Shown here: positions 34,062 to 53,107 of the stretch, piece by piece | Numbering within the stretch: the first letter of the stretch is position 1 | How the letters are laid out: each line of letters starts with the position of its first letter | The notes under the pieces: model-generated | Seen by the model: only the letters and a program-made list of their open reading frames with translations | Databases searched by the model: none | What the model was told of the DNA's origin: nothing | Assembly (NCBI GenBank): GCA_034406715.1 | Contig: CP137866.1 | Location: forward strand, 992,001 to 1,056,000 | Direction of reading: 5' to 3' | DNA: 64,000 nt | Source: Rhodotorula mucilaginosa | Taxonomy: Eukaryota > Basidiomycota > Microbotryomycetes > Sporidiobolales > Sporidiobolaceae | Translations under genes and position numbers: made by a program

Positions 34062-36157
34062 ATGGTCAGTCGCCGCTGTCCCATGTCTCGCCTCGCCTCG
34101 TCCCCCTCGCTGACAACCACCGCCCCTCCCCCGCACACACGCAGTCTATGAACCTCGACAAGCCCCTCGACGACATCATCGGCGAGAAGCGCAAGTCCCG
34201 CGCCCCCCGTCGCTCTCGCCCCGCCGGCGGTGCTCGCAAGCCCTCGACCGGTAACGTCAACAACAACAACAACGGCGCCGCTGCTGCTGCCCCGGCTCCT
34301 GCCGTGTCGGGATCGGTTCACGTCGGTGACAAGATCATCGTCAGTGGTCTCCCGACCGACGTCAACGAGGCGCAGGTTCGCGTAAGTCCACCCATCACCG
34401 CCCCTCCAAACTAAACGAATACGCCTCTCCCGCACAACGCTCACCACCCTCGCACGCGAATAACAGGAGCTCTTCCAGACGACTGTCGGTCCGCTCAGGT
34501 CGTGCGTCCTCACGTACGACGCCCGCGGCCAGTTCAAGGGAACCGCGACCGTCCACTTCCGCAAGGCCGAGCACGCCACAAAGGCCTACACCGAGTACAA
34601 CAAGCGCGTCGTCGACGGAAGTGGGTCCTAGTCTCTTTCTTACTCTTCTCTTTCTCCTGATCACTTGCTTCGAGGCTCTGCCTGCGCTCGCGAAGCGCGC
34701 GCGCGCGTGTGGCAACGACAATGTCGAGGGCCGATCGCGGCCTTTCGATCCGCAGTCTCGGCCGTCGACCTTGCAGGGCGGGAGTAGCAGACGACTCAAG
34801 GTCTCGCACAAGCGGAGTAGCGCAGAGGCGCGCGGATGGGCTGCGAGACTCGAGTCACGGCTCGCCGAGCGGCACGGCACACAAGACAGCTAGACCCGCG
34901 ATCGTTTCCCATTCGCCGCGGTCTCAGCGAGCCATGAAGTGGCTCACTCCGGTCCGCGCGCATGCGTGCGCGCCGCACCAGGAGGACACTGATGACGGCG
35001 TCTGCGCGACCGGAAACCGAGGATGGTGATCGATTCGCTCCGGTCTTTTCGACCGAGGCGATCTCGTCGGATGCAGCTTCGGCCTTGTCCGTCTGTCCCA
35101 CGGGTTCCGGGGCGAAAACACCTGCGGAGAGTGGCAAACTCTGCGGTGGGGCGACGCAACCGTCGGCGAGTCGCTCGTGGCGAGAAGAGCGATTCGATCG
35201 CGTTACTCAGCGCTTCGGCGCATGATCGGAGCCGGGCCGACTCGCCGCGCGGGCGCGCGCGAGTCCAAGGAGCGCAAGCAGGCACGCACGCACCCGAGCC
35301 CGAGCCCGCGCCGCCCTCGTTTGAGCAAGATAGCATCGCCTCAGACCCCGGAAGTGGACAACGCTTTCGGAAACCGGATCAAGAATTTCCTGACCAAAAC
35401 CCAACTATATCTCTTCGCTCGCTCTTTCGCCTCTCTACTCCCCTCCACCTTTACTCTCCTCGTCCATGGAACCCGCTCCGACAAATGATCTCCATGATGC
35501 GCCGCCGTTCTTTCGACAACTTCTCTCGTTTCGTCTCGCCTCGCCGTCCGCCGTCCGCCGCCACCTCCTCCTCCTCGTGCCCGCAACGTTCGCCCCCTCT
35601 CCGCCTTGCCGCCGCCGTCGTCGTCGTTGGCTGATGGTCGTCGTCGTCGTCTGGTGGTGGTCGTCGTCGTCGCTCCCTCAAAAACACCCCGTTCGTGTCA
35701 AGCAGGTCGTCCCATGCGGGTCGAGATCATCGTCGACCCTTCCCGCGCCGCCACCGCGAGTCAGCCGTTGACGGCTCGTCTCGGTGCCGCTCCCGCGGTC
35801 GCTGCTCCGCCCGTCAAGTCTCGTGCCGCCAAGTCTGCGTAAGTTCTTACCTTTTTCCCGCTTGGAAATCACACGTGAGGAGGTCCCCTGACCCTCCCCC
35901 TCCCTCCAATCTCTTTTCTTCCCACGCACGCAAACAGTACCGTCGCCGCTGCTGGAGGATCCGCCGTCCAGACTCCCCGGAACGCCGGTGCCGCCGCCGG
36001 GGGTGCCGGTGGTCGTCGCGGTGGAGGACGGGGCCGCCGCGGTGGACGTCGTGGAGCGGGCGAGGACCGACCGGCCGCGACGGCCGAGGCGCTCGATGCC
36101 GAGATGAGCGACTGGCAGGCGCAGGCTTCGTCGACCAACGGCGCGGCCACCGCCTAA
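34062..36157 (+). CDS. YRA1: ALY/REF mRNA export adaptor (Yra1-type)
   Basis: Exons 34062-34064, 34145-34381, 34467-34620, 35706-35838 and 35938-36157 give 248 residues. The first exon is just the ATG. The N-terminus MSMNLDKPLDDIIGEKRK is the conserved REF motif that binds the helicase Sub2/UAP56. An Arg/Ala/Asn-rich linker precedes one RRM (KIIVSGLPTDVNEAQVRELF, GQFKGTATVHF, RPMRVEIIVDPS). The C-terminal part is RGG-rich and ends with LDAEMSDWQAQA, a second REF-type helix. The protein links spliced mRNA to the export receptor. Intron 3 (34621-35705) is 1,085 nt, more than ten times the local norm, and sits inside the RRM coding region as in budding yeast YRA1, where the large intron autoregulates expression. 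Retention here meets a stop within three codons. Confidence 0.88.
34621..35705 (+). other. 1,085 nt intron of the YRA1-like gene
   Basis: Donor is GTGGGT after an A, acceptor is GTCAAGCAG. Joining 34620 to 35706 restores the RRM across VVDG-S-RPMRVEIIVDP. The interior shows open frames but no domain; near its 3' end (35610-35672) it has GTC-repeat stretches around a CTGAT sequence. No snoRNA box pair at plausible spacing was found. Confidence 0.85.
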
Positions 36158-36512
36158 GCCTGAGCTTGAGCCTTCTTTTTCGCTTCTCCAGATGGATCTT
36201 CCCCCTTAGGGCGCGTACGAATCGCAGTGTTCTTCTTCTCCTCTCCTCCCTTTGTACCAATCAATCTCCACGTCGTGTCGCTTGGTCTTGCCATCCCTTC
36301 CCTGGAGATGTTCTCTTCACAAACCTCGATCTAGCGTTCGGCGGTTGACATGCCTTTCCTACTTCGGGATCTCTCTTGGGCTCGTGCGCGGCTGTCTCCA
36401 GAAGCAGGAGAGCGAAGAGCGGGAGGGATATAAAGCTGTGTTACAACGTTACAGGGAGGTGGAAGGGGGACCATTTCCGCAGATAAAGTGAAGAGTTGCA
36501 CTGGACAAAAGA
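36158..36512. other. Convergent intergenic region between two REF genes
   Basis: 3' ends of the two ALY/REF genes meet here. No coding signal seen. Confidence 0.55.
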
Positions 36513-38131
36513 TCAAGCCATCTCGACGTCGCCGCCTGACGTTGCTTCGGGAGCCGGAGCTGCTGCGGCTGTGGTTGTTTGCGGCGCAGCCTTGGCCTGC
36601 TTAAGAAAAGGAGGGGAGCATGTTAGAAATCGAGCTTTCGAAGGCCCCCTACCTCGCGCGAGAAGATTCCACACGTACCGCACTGCTGCTGCTGCCGCCG
36701 GACGGAGCCTTCATGAACGCTTCGAGCTCGGCATCGAGATCTCCGCCCGATTTCGGCTGAGCCTTGAACCGCTCGCCACCGCGTCCACCGGCACCTCGTC
36801 CGCCGCCCCTTCCTCCTCCTCCTCCGCTCGCCCGTCCCCCATCGCGACTCTCGCGTCCTCCTCCTCCTCGCGGACCTGCTCCCGAGCTGCTTCCTACGCC
36901 GCGCTCTGACCTGCCGGCTGAGTAACGCGGACCGGTGCCGCGACCGCCGCCCGCTGCCGAAGACGCAAATTTGGGACCGCGAGTGTTGCCACCGCTGCAG
37001 CGAGCGAAAGCACATCAAGATCAGCCTGTTGTATACAAATCGCGTAAGTAGGCTCGAGAACTCACTCGACCGGTCCGCCGACACGCGCGAGCAAAGAACC
37101 TGCGGCCGGGGTGCCGCGTTGTTCGGGGCGGTCGATCCTGTAGTCAAAGTCGACCTTGATCGGCTCGCCTGTGCGTGCGACGAGGCGCCGTCAGCGATCT
37201 CGCTCGTGTTTGATGTTCACACAGCAGAGAGGACTCACCCTTGGCCAGAGCTCCGTCAAACGCCTCCTTGGCGGCAGCGGCGTGCTTCTCGCTCGCAAAG
37301 GTCACCCAGGCGACACCCTCCGATCGGCCCGAGCGATCAAACTTTTGTTCGCGCACGCAAGACGATTCGTCGGAGGAGGAATGGAAGGGAAAGTAGAGGG
37401 GCGAGGCGAGGAGAGAGAGAGAGAGAGAAATCAGGATGGTAAGCGATCCGGTAGGAGTGCTGCCGTTGCGATGCCGCCGGTTCTCGCGCGCGCACACGTC
37501 TCATGTAGGTCTGCGGACGTAGAGAGAAGGATCTTGCCGCCGTACTTTGATCTTTGGACCCGCTGCGATCGGTCCGATCTGGACAAAGAGAACCTGCGGA
37601 CAGGGAGGGCAGGGTCAGCCTCGACATGTCGTCAACAGAAGCTGGCGGGCGACGGGAGACGGACCTCGAGTTCGCGTTCCGAGACTTCGTAGTGCAGGTT
37701 GGTGATGACGAGCTTCGGACTCGGGCCTTGGTCGCCTCGAGAGCTGACGGCGGAGCGACCTCCCTGACGAGCCGAGTCGGACGCTTCCTCCGTCTCGCCG
37801 AACCGGTCGTGCTTCCAGCTGCCACCCTCGGGGCGCTGTCCAAGGTGGAGGTGTGGGTCAGTACAGTGCCCTGGGTACAGATGACGGACATCCGCCGGAC
37901 GAGGTGCTTGCTGACGACCGAAAGCCCCGACCTTGTCACCCAGTCTCGCCGGGCGAGGGGAGAGTCGGGGCGTAGCAGCCTCGTAAGAGGGATTCAACTC
38001 AATCAGGACCGCAGACTCACGGCGTACGGACTCGCCCTCGATTCGCCTCCGCCGCTCACGCGCCTGTTGCCTTGTCCGCCCGTGTTCTCCTTGCGCACAG
38101 CTCCAAGAGTCCGTTCAAGCAGCGAAGCCAT
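36513..38131 (-). CDS. Second ALY/REF-like RRM protein
   Basis: The first exon (38021-38131) starts MASLLERTLGAVRKENTGGQ. A later exon contains RPEGGSWKHDRFG, like the segment before the RRM in metazoan ALYREF. The RRM follows: KLVITNLHYEVSERELE, VLFVQIGPIAAGPKIK, GRSEGVAWVTFASEKHAAAA and EPIKVDFDYRIDRPEQRG. A Gly/Arg-rich region comes next, then the C-terminal helix DLDAELEAFMKAP and an Ala/Thr tail ending GGDVEMA at 36513. The intron between IK and FDRSGRSEG (37342-37545, 204 nt) holds a (GA)n tract. Unlike its neighbour it lacks a clear N-terminal LDDII motif, but retains the RRM and the C-terminal motif. Splicing between 37860 and 38020 is uncertain (possible short introns). It probably also acts as an mRNA export or chromatin-linked adaptor. 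Confidence 0.8.
37409..37428. repeat. (GA)n microsatellite in an intron
   Basis: About nine GA repeats on the plus strand, TC on the coding strand, inside the 204 nt intron of the second ALY/REF gene, about 70 nt upstream of the acceptor. Confidence 0.8.
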
Positions 38132-38430
38132 GTTGTGCTGCGCAGACTATGGGTAGCGGGTTCAAGCTCCGCTCGAAAGTGTAGAGAGGAAAGCGAGAGT
38201 GAAGCGGGTGGGGCAGACGGCGAACAAACTCAACTCCGATCAAGTCGACTCAGGTCCGCCACGTCTATCATGACTGCGAAAGAACTCGGACACAAGGAGA
38301 CAGAGTATAGACACGAAGCACGCTCGCCGAAACGTCTATTGCTGCTCCGCCTTTCAATCCTCTACGTGACATCGAAAGAACGTCCGCTTTAGTCGGAGCA
38401 CTTCGCCTTGGAGAGGAAGAGCCGCGACGG

Positions 38431-47401
<8,971 letters not shown>

Positions 47402-48670
47402 GTGGTTGCGGTCCGCTCGATCGATCTAACCCGCCTGCTCTTGCTTCTGTGCGCACTCAATGCGAGCGATGTCAGTCTCCAGCTTGCGCTGCGTCGGCGG
47501 ATCATGCTTTCAGCCGCGCCGCTTCTTCGCTCGGGCCGCGCCCTTAGAGGGGAGGGAACAATGTGCTCCATAGTCCGCGAGCCCGCCTAGGCAACCTAAA
47601 TAAATGGTTGACAGCCTTCGCCCCCACATCGCACGACATCCAGCTTGGCGAGCGAGAACGGTGCGGGTAGGGAGCACTGCGACTCACTCGGTTGTTCGGC
47701 TTCGCTGTTTCTGTACGATGTCGCTCTCTAGTGTGACCAGCAGGTCGTCCGAGGTTGCCGTGAGCTGCGACGCCAGGTGGAGCGAACAAACGGCGAAAAG
47801 GTGTTCGTCCAGGACGGCTCAGGGCGCAGCGATTTGAGCAATTCCACCGGCGAGTTCTCTGCTCTAAGCAAGGTGACCAATTTCCGAAGCAGCTTGCCGG
47901 GTATCTATTGCTCGAGCAGGATTTGAGCGGTCAACCTGCTCGCGACTTGTTTCGGCTCGCTTTCTGCTCCGGCTCCTCACACACTGCGCTTGCGTTACGA
48001 CGGACAGACCGGCTACGAATAGTTACAGGAGGGCGGAACGCACGTCTACACCCGGAGTCGCGGCGCTTTCGAGGCCGACACACTCCGCTTCATTGCCGTC
48101 ATCATTCATCACCCCAGCACGCAGCTTGCCGGGCCTCGTCTCCGAGATCCCGACCGGCGAGACACATCTGCTCATGCTGCTGCTCAACTCGCCCGGAAGC
48201 TCAGCCGCGACTGCTTCGGTCCCGTCGCCCTCTACGACCGTGGGGGCTTGTGCTTGTCATGAACCACTTTTGCTCGCCCAGTCACACTGGGGGGTCCTTG
48301 CCGCGACGTGCCGATACTGTCGGGTCCAGCTCATCACACCCTATGCGGATGTTGATGCTGAGCACGCTATGTGGCCATGCTCGGACTCCGCTCGGTCACG
48401 TTCCGTTCTGATTCGTCAACCGGCTTGTCCGCGGACGCTTCCCTGCACACTCGCCGTCCCGCACGCCTTATCACACGTGCGCCCAGAAAGGAGAGTCAGC
48501 ACGCGCCTCCTCTGCTGGCGCTCGGCCCGGAGGAACAGCCGCCGCGCGACGGACGTTTTCCAGACAGGTCGCTTTCCTTCTCTCTTGTCACCTTCCTCCG
48601 CCACCTCTACCGAAGCCCTTCGCCTTCGGCACTACCCGCAACAGTAGTAGCATCAATCGATACAAGCCAA
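47402..48670. other. Divergent intergenic region, 1.27 kb
   Basis: One of the longest gene-free stretches. It lies between the BEACH gene start (minus) and a small coiled-coil gene (plus). Plus-strand open frames at 47908-48647 look like random GC-rich reading frames. The 5' leader or a first exon of the BEACH gene may extend in here; nothing else is supported. Confidence 0.45.
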
Positions 48671-49416
48671 ATGTGTACGTCGCTTTCATACTGTCTCTGA
48701 CGCGCCTTGTCCGGGTCGAGACGAGTGCGCGGCTTGTCCGCGGAGCTGTGCTGTACCCGCGCATAGGCATTCGCAACACACAGATGCCTCAGTTGGGGCT
48801 GGGCCAACGACTCTGACACGCTCACACATCGCTACAGCTTACCGTTACGCATCGTCGCGTTCCTCCGGCATGGGAGGTTACGGATCCTACGGCGCCGCAA
48901 ACGCTTACGGCAATTCTAGCCTCTCTGCGGCCTCGGGGACAGGCATGAATACTCGTAACACGGGTCCGTATAGCTTGGCCTTACATGGGCTGCTGATGAG
49001 CACGGAATGCTGATGCCATGGAGCGAACAGGGACCTTATCGTCCGAGGAGGAGGACGCCACCCCGACTCGTAACACTTCGGCGGCGAACATCACCCCGAC
49101 ATTTGAGTCTAGCGCTCATGACCTTGCGCAGGAAACGAAAGGCACGCACAAAGATCTGAAGGGCTTCAGAGCAAACTTCGAGAAATTGCGCGACCACCTA
49201 CAGAAGCACCTCGACGCCGCGACTCCTGAAGTGCACGACATGGTCAACCACCTCGCGGATCACCTCCATGTAGTTGAAGCTCGCGCAAAGGAAGCAGAAG
49301 AGAAGGCACGGGCGCACCACGCCACCTTTTCCACGAACACCCCGATTGCGGCTCACAGCATGGGTCGCGCCCCCTCGGCCTTCACCTCTGGAAGCTACTC
49401 GCGCTACCGCTACTGA
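48671..49416 (+). CDS. Small unrecognised coiled-coil protein
   Basis: Three exons (48671-48674, 48838-48963, 49031-49416) with good donors (GTACGT, GTCCGT) and acceptors (CTACAG, AACAG) give 171 residues. The first exon is only ATGT, so the start MSYRYASSRSSGMGGYGSYG exists only after splicing. The N-terminal 45 residues are Ser/Gly/Tyr-rich. The middle is an amphipathic, heptad-like helix (KGTHKDLKGFRANFEKLRDH, DMVNHLADHLHVVEARAKEA), and the end is SFTSGSYSRYRY-like (APSAFTSGSYSRYRY). No membrane segment or signal peptide is visible. Both termini carry a Ser-Tyr-Arg-Tyr-type motif around the helix. I do not recognise the family; a small structural or stress-related cytosolic protein is possible. 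Confidence 0.62.
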
Positions 49417-49701
49417 GACCTGACTCGTGACTGAGTGTCGTTGAATGATTTGTCCCCCTTTGATGTAGATACTTGCGCGTTTCTTCTGCAATTCCGGCCT
49501 CGCCTTACCTCTCCATCCGCGTCGCTGACTAGCAAACATCGAGCAAGGGTCAAGCTCAGAGAATAGGTTGTGGGTATACTTCAGGTATCGAATTACGCAA
49601 GATCGTTTAAGATGGCACTTTCATCCGCGTTCCCTCCTCCTCCTCCTCCTCCTTATTTTCCGCCCCATGCCGCCATCGCTTCATCCACCTTCCAGCTCAA
49701 A

Positions 49702-52370
49702 TCAGAAGAAAGACCTCCTCAAGAAGGTCAACAGTTCCCGCAACCCCTTGCCGAGACTGCCGACCGCCGTCGGCGGCAGGAGGAGTTTGCGCGGGAGCGG
49801 CTTGCCCAGCACGTCGACGCGCCACGCTTCCTCGCCGTCGACGTAGACTTTGACGCGCACGACGGGCTTGTTGACGGTTCGCGTGTCGACTTCAAAGGTA
49901 GTGAACTTGGTGTTGCCGTCCGGCAAGTCTGCGAGTCGGATGAGGGTCAGCTCGGGAGAAGGCGAGCTCTGGAGCAAGTGCTCGCGACTTACACTTGAGG
50001 AGGTGATCCTCGTCAACTGCGCCGCGGTGGTGCTTCTGGGAGAGCGTCCGAATCGGCAGGTAGAACATGTTGAACCTGCCGCACGGAAGAGAATCAGCAC
50101 GCGCGTATGCGACCGCACGTCAGGGGCAACTCACGGCGAAGTCGAAAACTCGGTGACAGTCGTGCGGATGCTGGCGGCAGCAAACTCGTGACGGTCGCCC
50201 GACAGGACGATGACGTTCGGGACGTGCTCGAGGACGTCCATGATGGCGTCACGTTCAGTCAAGAACGCGGCCCAGGTGTCTTCGCCGTGGCCTGGGAGAA
50301 CTGCACATCAGCTGGGGCTGGGTGCGCAAAGGGACACTGAATCTGTACTGACTCCACAGCGACATGACCGGGACGGACGAAACGACGAACTTCCACGTGA
50401 CGGTCTCGTTAACCTGTTCGACATGATCGCGCACGCTCAGCTGCGAGCACTCGTTTTGACCACGAACGGTAAAAGAACTCACCCTCGCAACCCAGTCGTA
50501 AAAGTCCTCGCGCTGCTTCAGGCCGAGCATCGTCTTCGACTCGTCGTCCTCAGCAGCATTGTCGCTGCGGTAGCGGCGCGTGTCCCAGACAAAAAAGGCC
50601 GAGTCACCGATCCTGCGAGGAACAAAGGCTGTGAGTTCTAAGCCCACACTTGAGAAGAGAACTTGGAGCAGAACGCACTGGAAGTCAAAGTAGTTCACGC
50701 CCGGGACGGCCGGGTCGGGGTTGCCGTTACCGAGGTAAGTCTTCCACGCCTGGTTCGCAGGAGCGAAAGCGACCGAGGTCTCGTTCGACGAGTAATCCTG
50801 CGCCACAGAGACGAGTCGTAAGCACGTACAGTCGGATGCGCGCGCGGAAAAAGGAGGCCACGAGGACTCACGTTGTAGATCTCGTGGTCGTCGTACACGC
50901 CGATGAAGGGGATCTTCTCAACCATCTCCTTGACCTGCGGCGACGCAAAGAACTGCCTCCAATGCTTGTAGTAGTTCTTAACCGTCGAGCCCGAGTACCA
51001 CGGCACGTCCGCGTAGATCGTGTCGCCGAGGAAGAGCATAAAGCGGACACCGACGCGCTCGGCAACCTTGAGGAAATCGCTCGCGCCCTTGGTGTACAAC
51101 TTGTTGCTCGGTCCGGTCCAAGGGAAGCCGGGTTTGACGCAGGACGAAGAGGCGAACGTGTAATGCGTGCCTTCGTTCGGAGTGCCGGCCGCGGTCAGGG
51201 CAGGGTCGGAAAAAGTGGTAAAGTATTGCGAGTGCGGGAATGCCGGGTGTTGGGAAGTCTCGAGGGAGGGACGGAGGAGACGGTCTATGCGCATGCAGAA
51301 AGAAGTCAGCTTAGCCCGCTTTGAGAAAGGCGATCCTCCACGAACAACCTACATTCGTACTCGGTCGCGGCCCAGAGTCCGTCAATCTTGACAGTCGAGA
51401 CCCAATCGTTCTCCTCCGTTGTCCTGATCTCGGGTCCGACCATCCACTTTCCGATCGGCTTGGTCGGGCGGTACACAACCTTGGCGCCGACAAACTCATC
51501 TTCGGGCAGGAAGACGTCAACGGCGGGTTCAGAGTTGTTAGCCGGGACGACTCCGGCCATGATCGGAGCGGCGGTGAGCAGCGACGAGGCGGGCGGGATG
51601 CGAGCGACGAGTTTGACGGACGAGTGCGAGACGGCGCCGATGCGGGCGAACGCGAGCGAGGACTGCTCCATCCCGATGATGGGCGACAGGAGTGCATCGA
51701 GAGCGAGGGCAAAGACAAAGGCGTTGATGCCCCAGGCGGTGTAGTTCAGGAAGCGCGAGGTCGGAGTCGGAGTTCCCAGGACGAGGTTGTTGAGGATTTG
51801 CGGGACAGTCGCTTTCGGCAAGGGGCGGTTGCGCGGGAGTTTCTGGCGCTTGTTGAGACCGAGCAACTCGGCATCCGAGTCGGACGTGGCGTCGCCGCCG
51901 TGCGTGAGCCCGAGCGGGTCGTTCTGCAGGCGCTTGCGGTTCTTCTTCTGGCGCTTCGAGAGCGAACCGCTACCGGCCCCGTTGACGGGCGCATCCGGAT
52001 CGGGCTTGACGTGCGGGTGTTCCTCGTGGACGACGCTTTCTTGGGCGTCCGGCTTGCCACCGGCGGCGACTTCGGCGAACGAGGGCGCGTCATGGTCCGG
52101 GATGAGGGCGGCCTCGGCGGGCGTCGACGGCCGAGTCGGGATCTTGCGGGTGACGAGGTAGGTAAAGTAGGTGTAGATGGCAAAGGCGGCAGGCATGAGA
52201 TAGGGACTGTCGAAGCGAACATGAATTAGTGACCAGGTTGCCAGCTGGACTCGGTCGACCGCAGCAGCGACTCACCCTGCGATCCTCGAGGGAATCCATC
52301 TCAAGAACACAAAGGCTGCAAAGCGGAACAGCAGCGACGCTACGCCCGCTGTCGGCCGCGAGAAGCCCAT
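49702..52370 (-). CDS. Membrane-bound PhoD-like phosphatase
   Basis: The start at 52370 begins MGFSRPTAGVASLLFRFAAF. Three hydrophobic segments occupy the first 200 residues (SLLFRFAAFVFLRW, PAAFAIYTYFTYLVT, FLNYTAWGINAFVFALALDA), with a charged, Lys-rich loop carrying NKRQK and SKRQKKNRKR clusters. A fibronectin-like domain follows (SSVKLVARIPPASSL). Then the PhoD metallophosphatase core: HYTFASSSCVKPGFPW, FMLFLGDTIYADVPWY (metal-binding GDxxYxD), FIGVYDDHEIYN (DDHE), SAFFVWDTRRYRS, TWKFVVSSVPVMSLWS and NVIVLSGDRHEF (GDxH). The C-terminus contains MFYLPIRTLSQKHHRG and ends at 49702. Likely a Ca/Fe-dependent phosphodiesterase or phosphatase with its catalytic domain outside the cytosol; the substrate is unknown. 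Confidence 0.85.
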
Positions 52371-53107
52371 TGTTGACCAGTTGAGGTGTCGAATGCAAGT
52401 CGGTCGAGAGGTCGTTTTCGGGCGGGGGATATGCGCAGGCAATTGGGATTGCGGCGGTAGAACAAGCGCTGTATTAGCAGGTCCCAATGTCAGTACAGCG
52501 GCGCACTCAGCGATGTGGACCTCGCATGCCTCGACGAGCGAGATGCGGACACCATCAGCTCAAAGAGACGGCGCGCCGTGCGAGGGGAGAGCGTACCAGT
52601 GGAAGAGCAGTAGGCGTGCTGTCGTAGCTACTGATCAGGCCCCGGTAACGCTTGCTCTTGCTGGAAAGGCTCGTGTGTGCAGAGTCCAAGTCGTGAGATT
52701 GGCATGACGTCGCCTCTTTCACGGCACATGCAGCAGCACCCGACCCGACCAGGCGCGACAGCTGAGACGGCCTTGCAAAGTCGGAAATCAAAACTGTATA
52801 CAGAGAAATTACGACCAGGTGCTCTCGTCCGGCATACAACCGTTTATCGCCTGTCGTGACGAGAAATTTCTTCCCTTTCAATTGAATTTCGAGCTCTCCC
52901 GCTGTGGCGTGGACGAGCCGGAGGACAGGATTAAATCGATATGCTGCAAAGATACATCGGGACTTGTCCCAGGGTACGAATCCAGGCAAAAGAACAAGGC
53001 GGACTGGGCGAGAAAGAGGTCGCGAGTAGATACAGAGCGGCTGGTGGACGAGCTGGGATGGCGGTGATAGTCGCGAAGCCGGGGTCGGCCAAGAGCAGTA
53101 GCGGCGT
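52371..53107. other. Intergenic between two minus-strand genes
   Basis: Contains the PhoD-like gene promoter and the 3' end of the next gene. A minus-strand open frame crossing it overlaps the neighbour in another frame and has no support. Confidence 0.5.

Noticed and set aside
34621-34893. Signal-peptide-like frame at the start of the YRA1 intron
   Set aside because: Begins with GTG at the donor site itself and is out of frame with the upstream exon; hydrophobicity comes from a CT-rich stretch.
34985-35400. Possible C/D snoRNA in the YRA1 intron (TGATGA near 34990)
   Set aside because: The nearest plausible D box is hundreds of bases away and no terminal stem is present.
35023-35634. 203-codon frame inside the long YRA1 intron
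   Set aside because: No splice or domain support; joining exons across the intron restores the RRM exactly.
47908-48647. Two plus-strand frames in the large intergenic region
   Set aside because: Cys/Arg/Ser-rich random composition, no splice sites or homology, overlapping one another.
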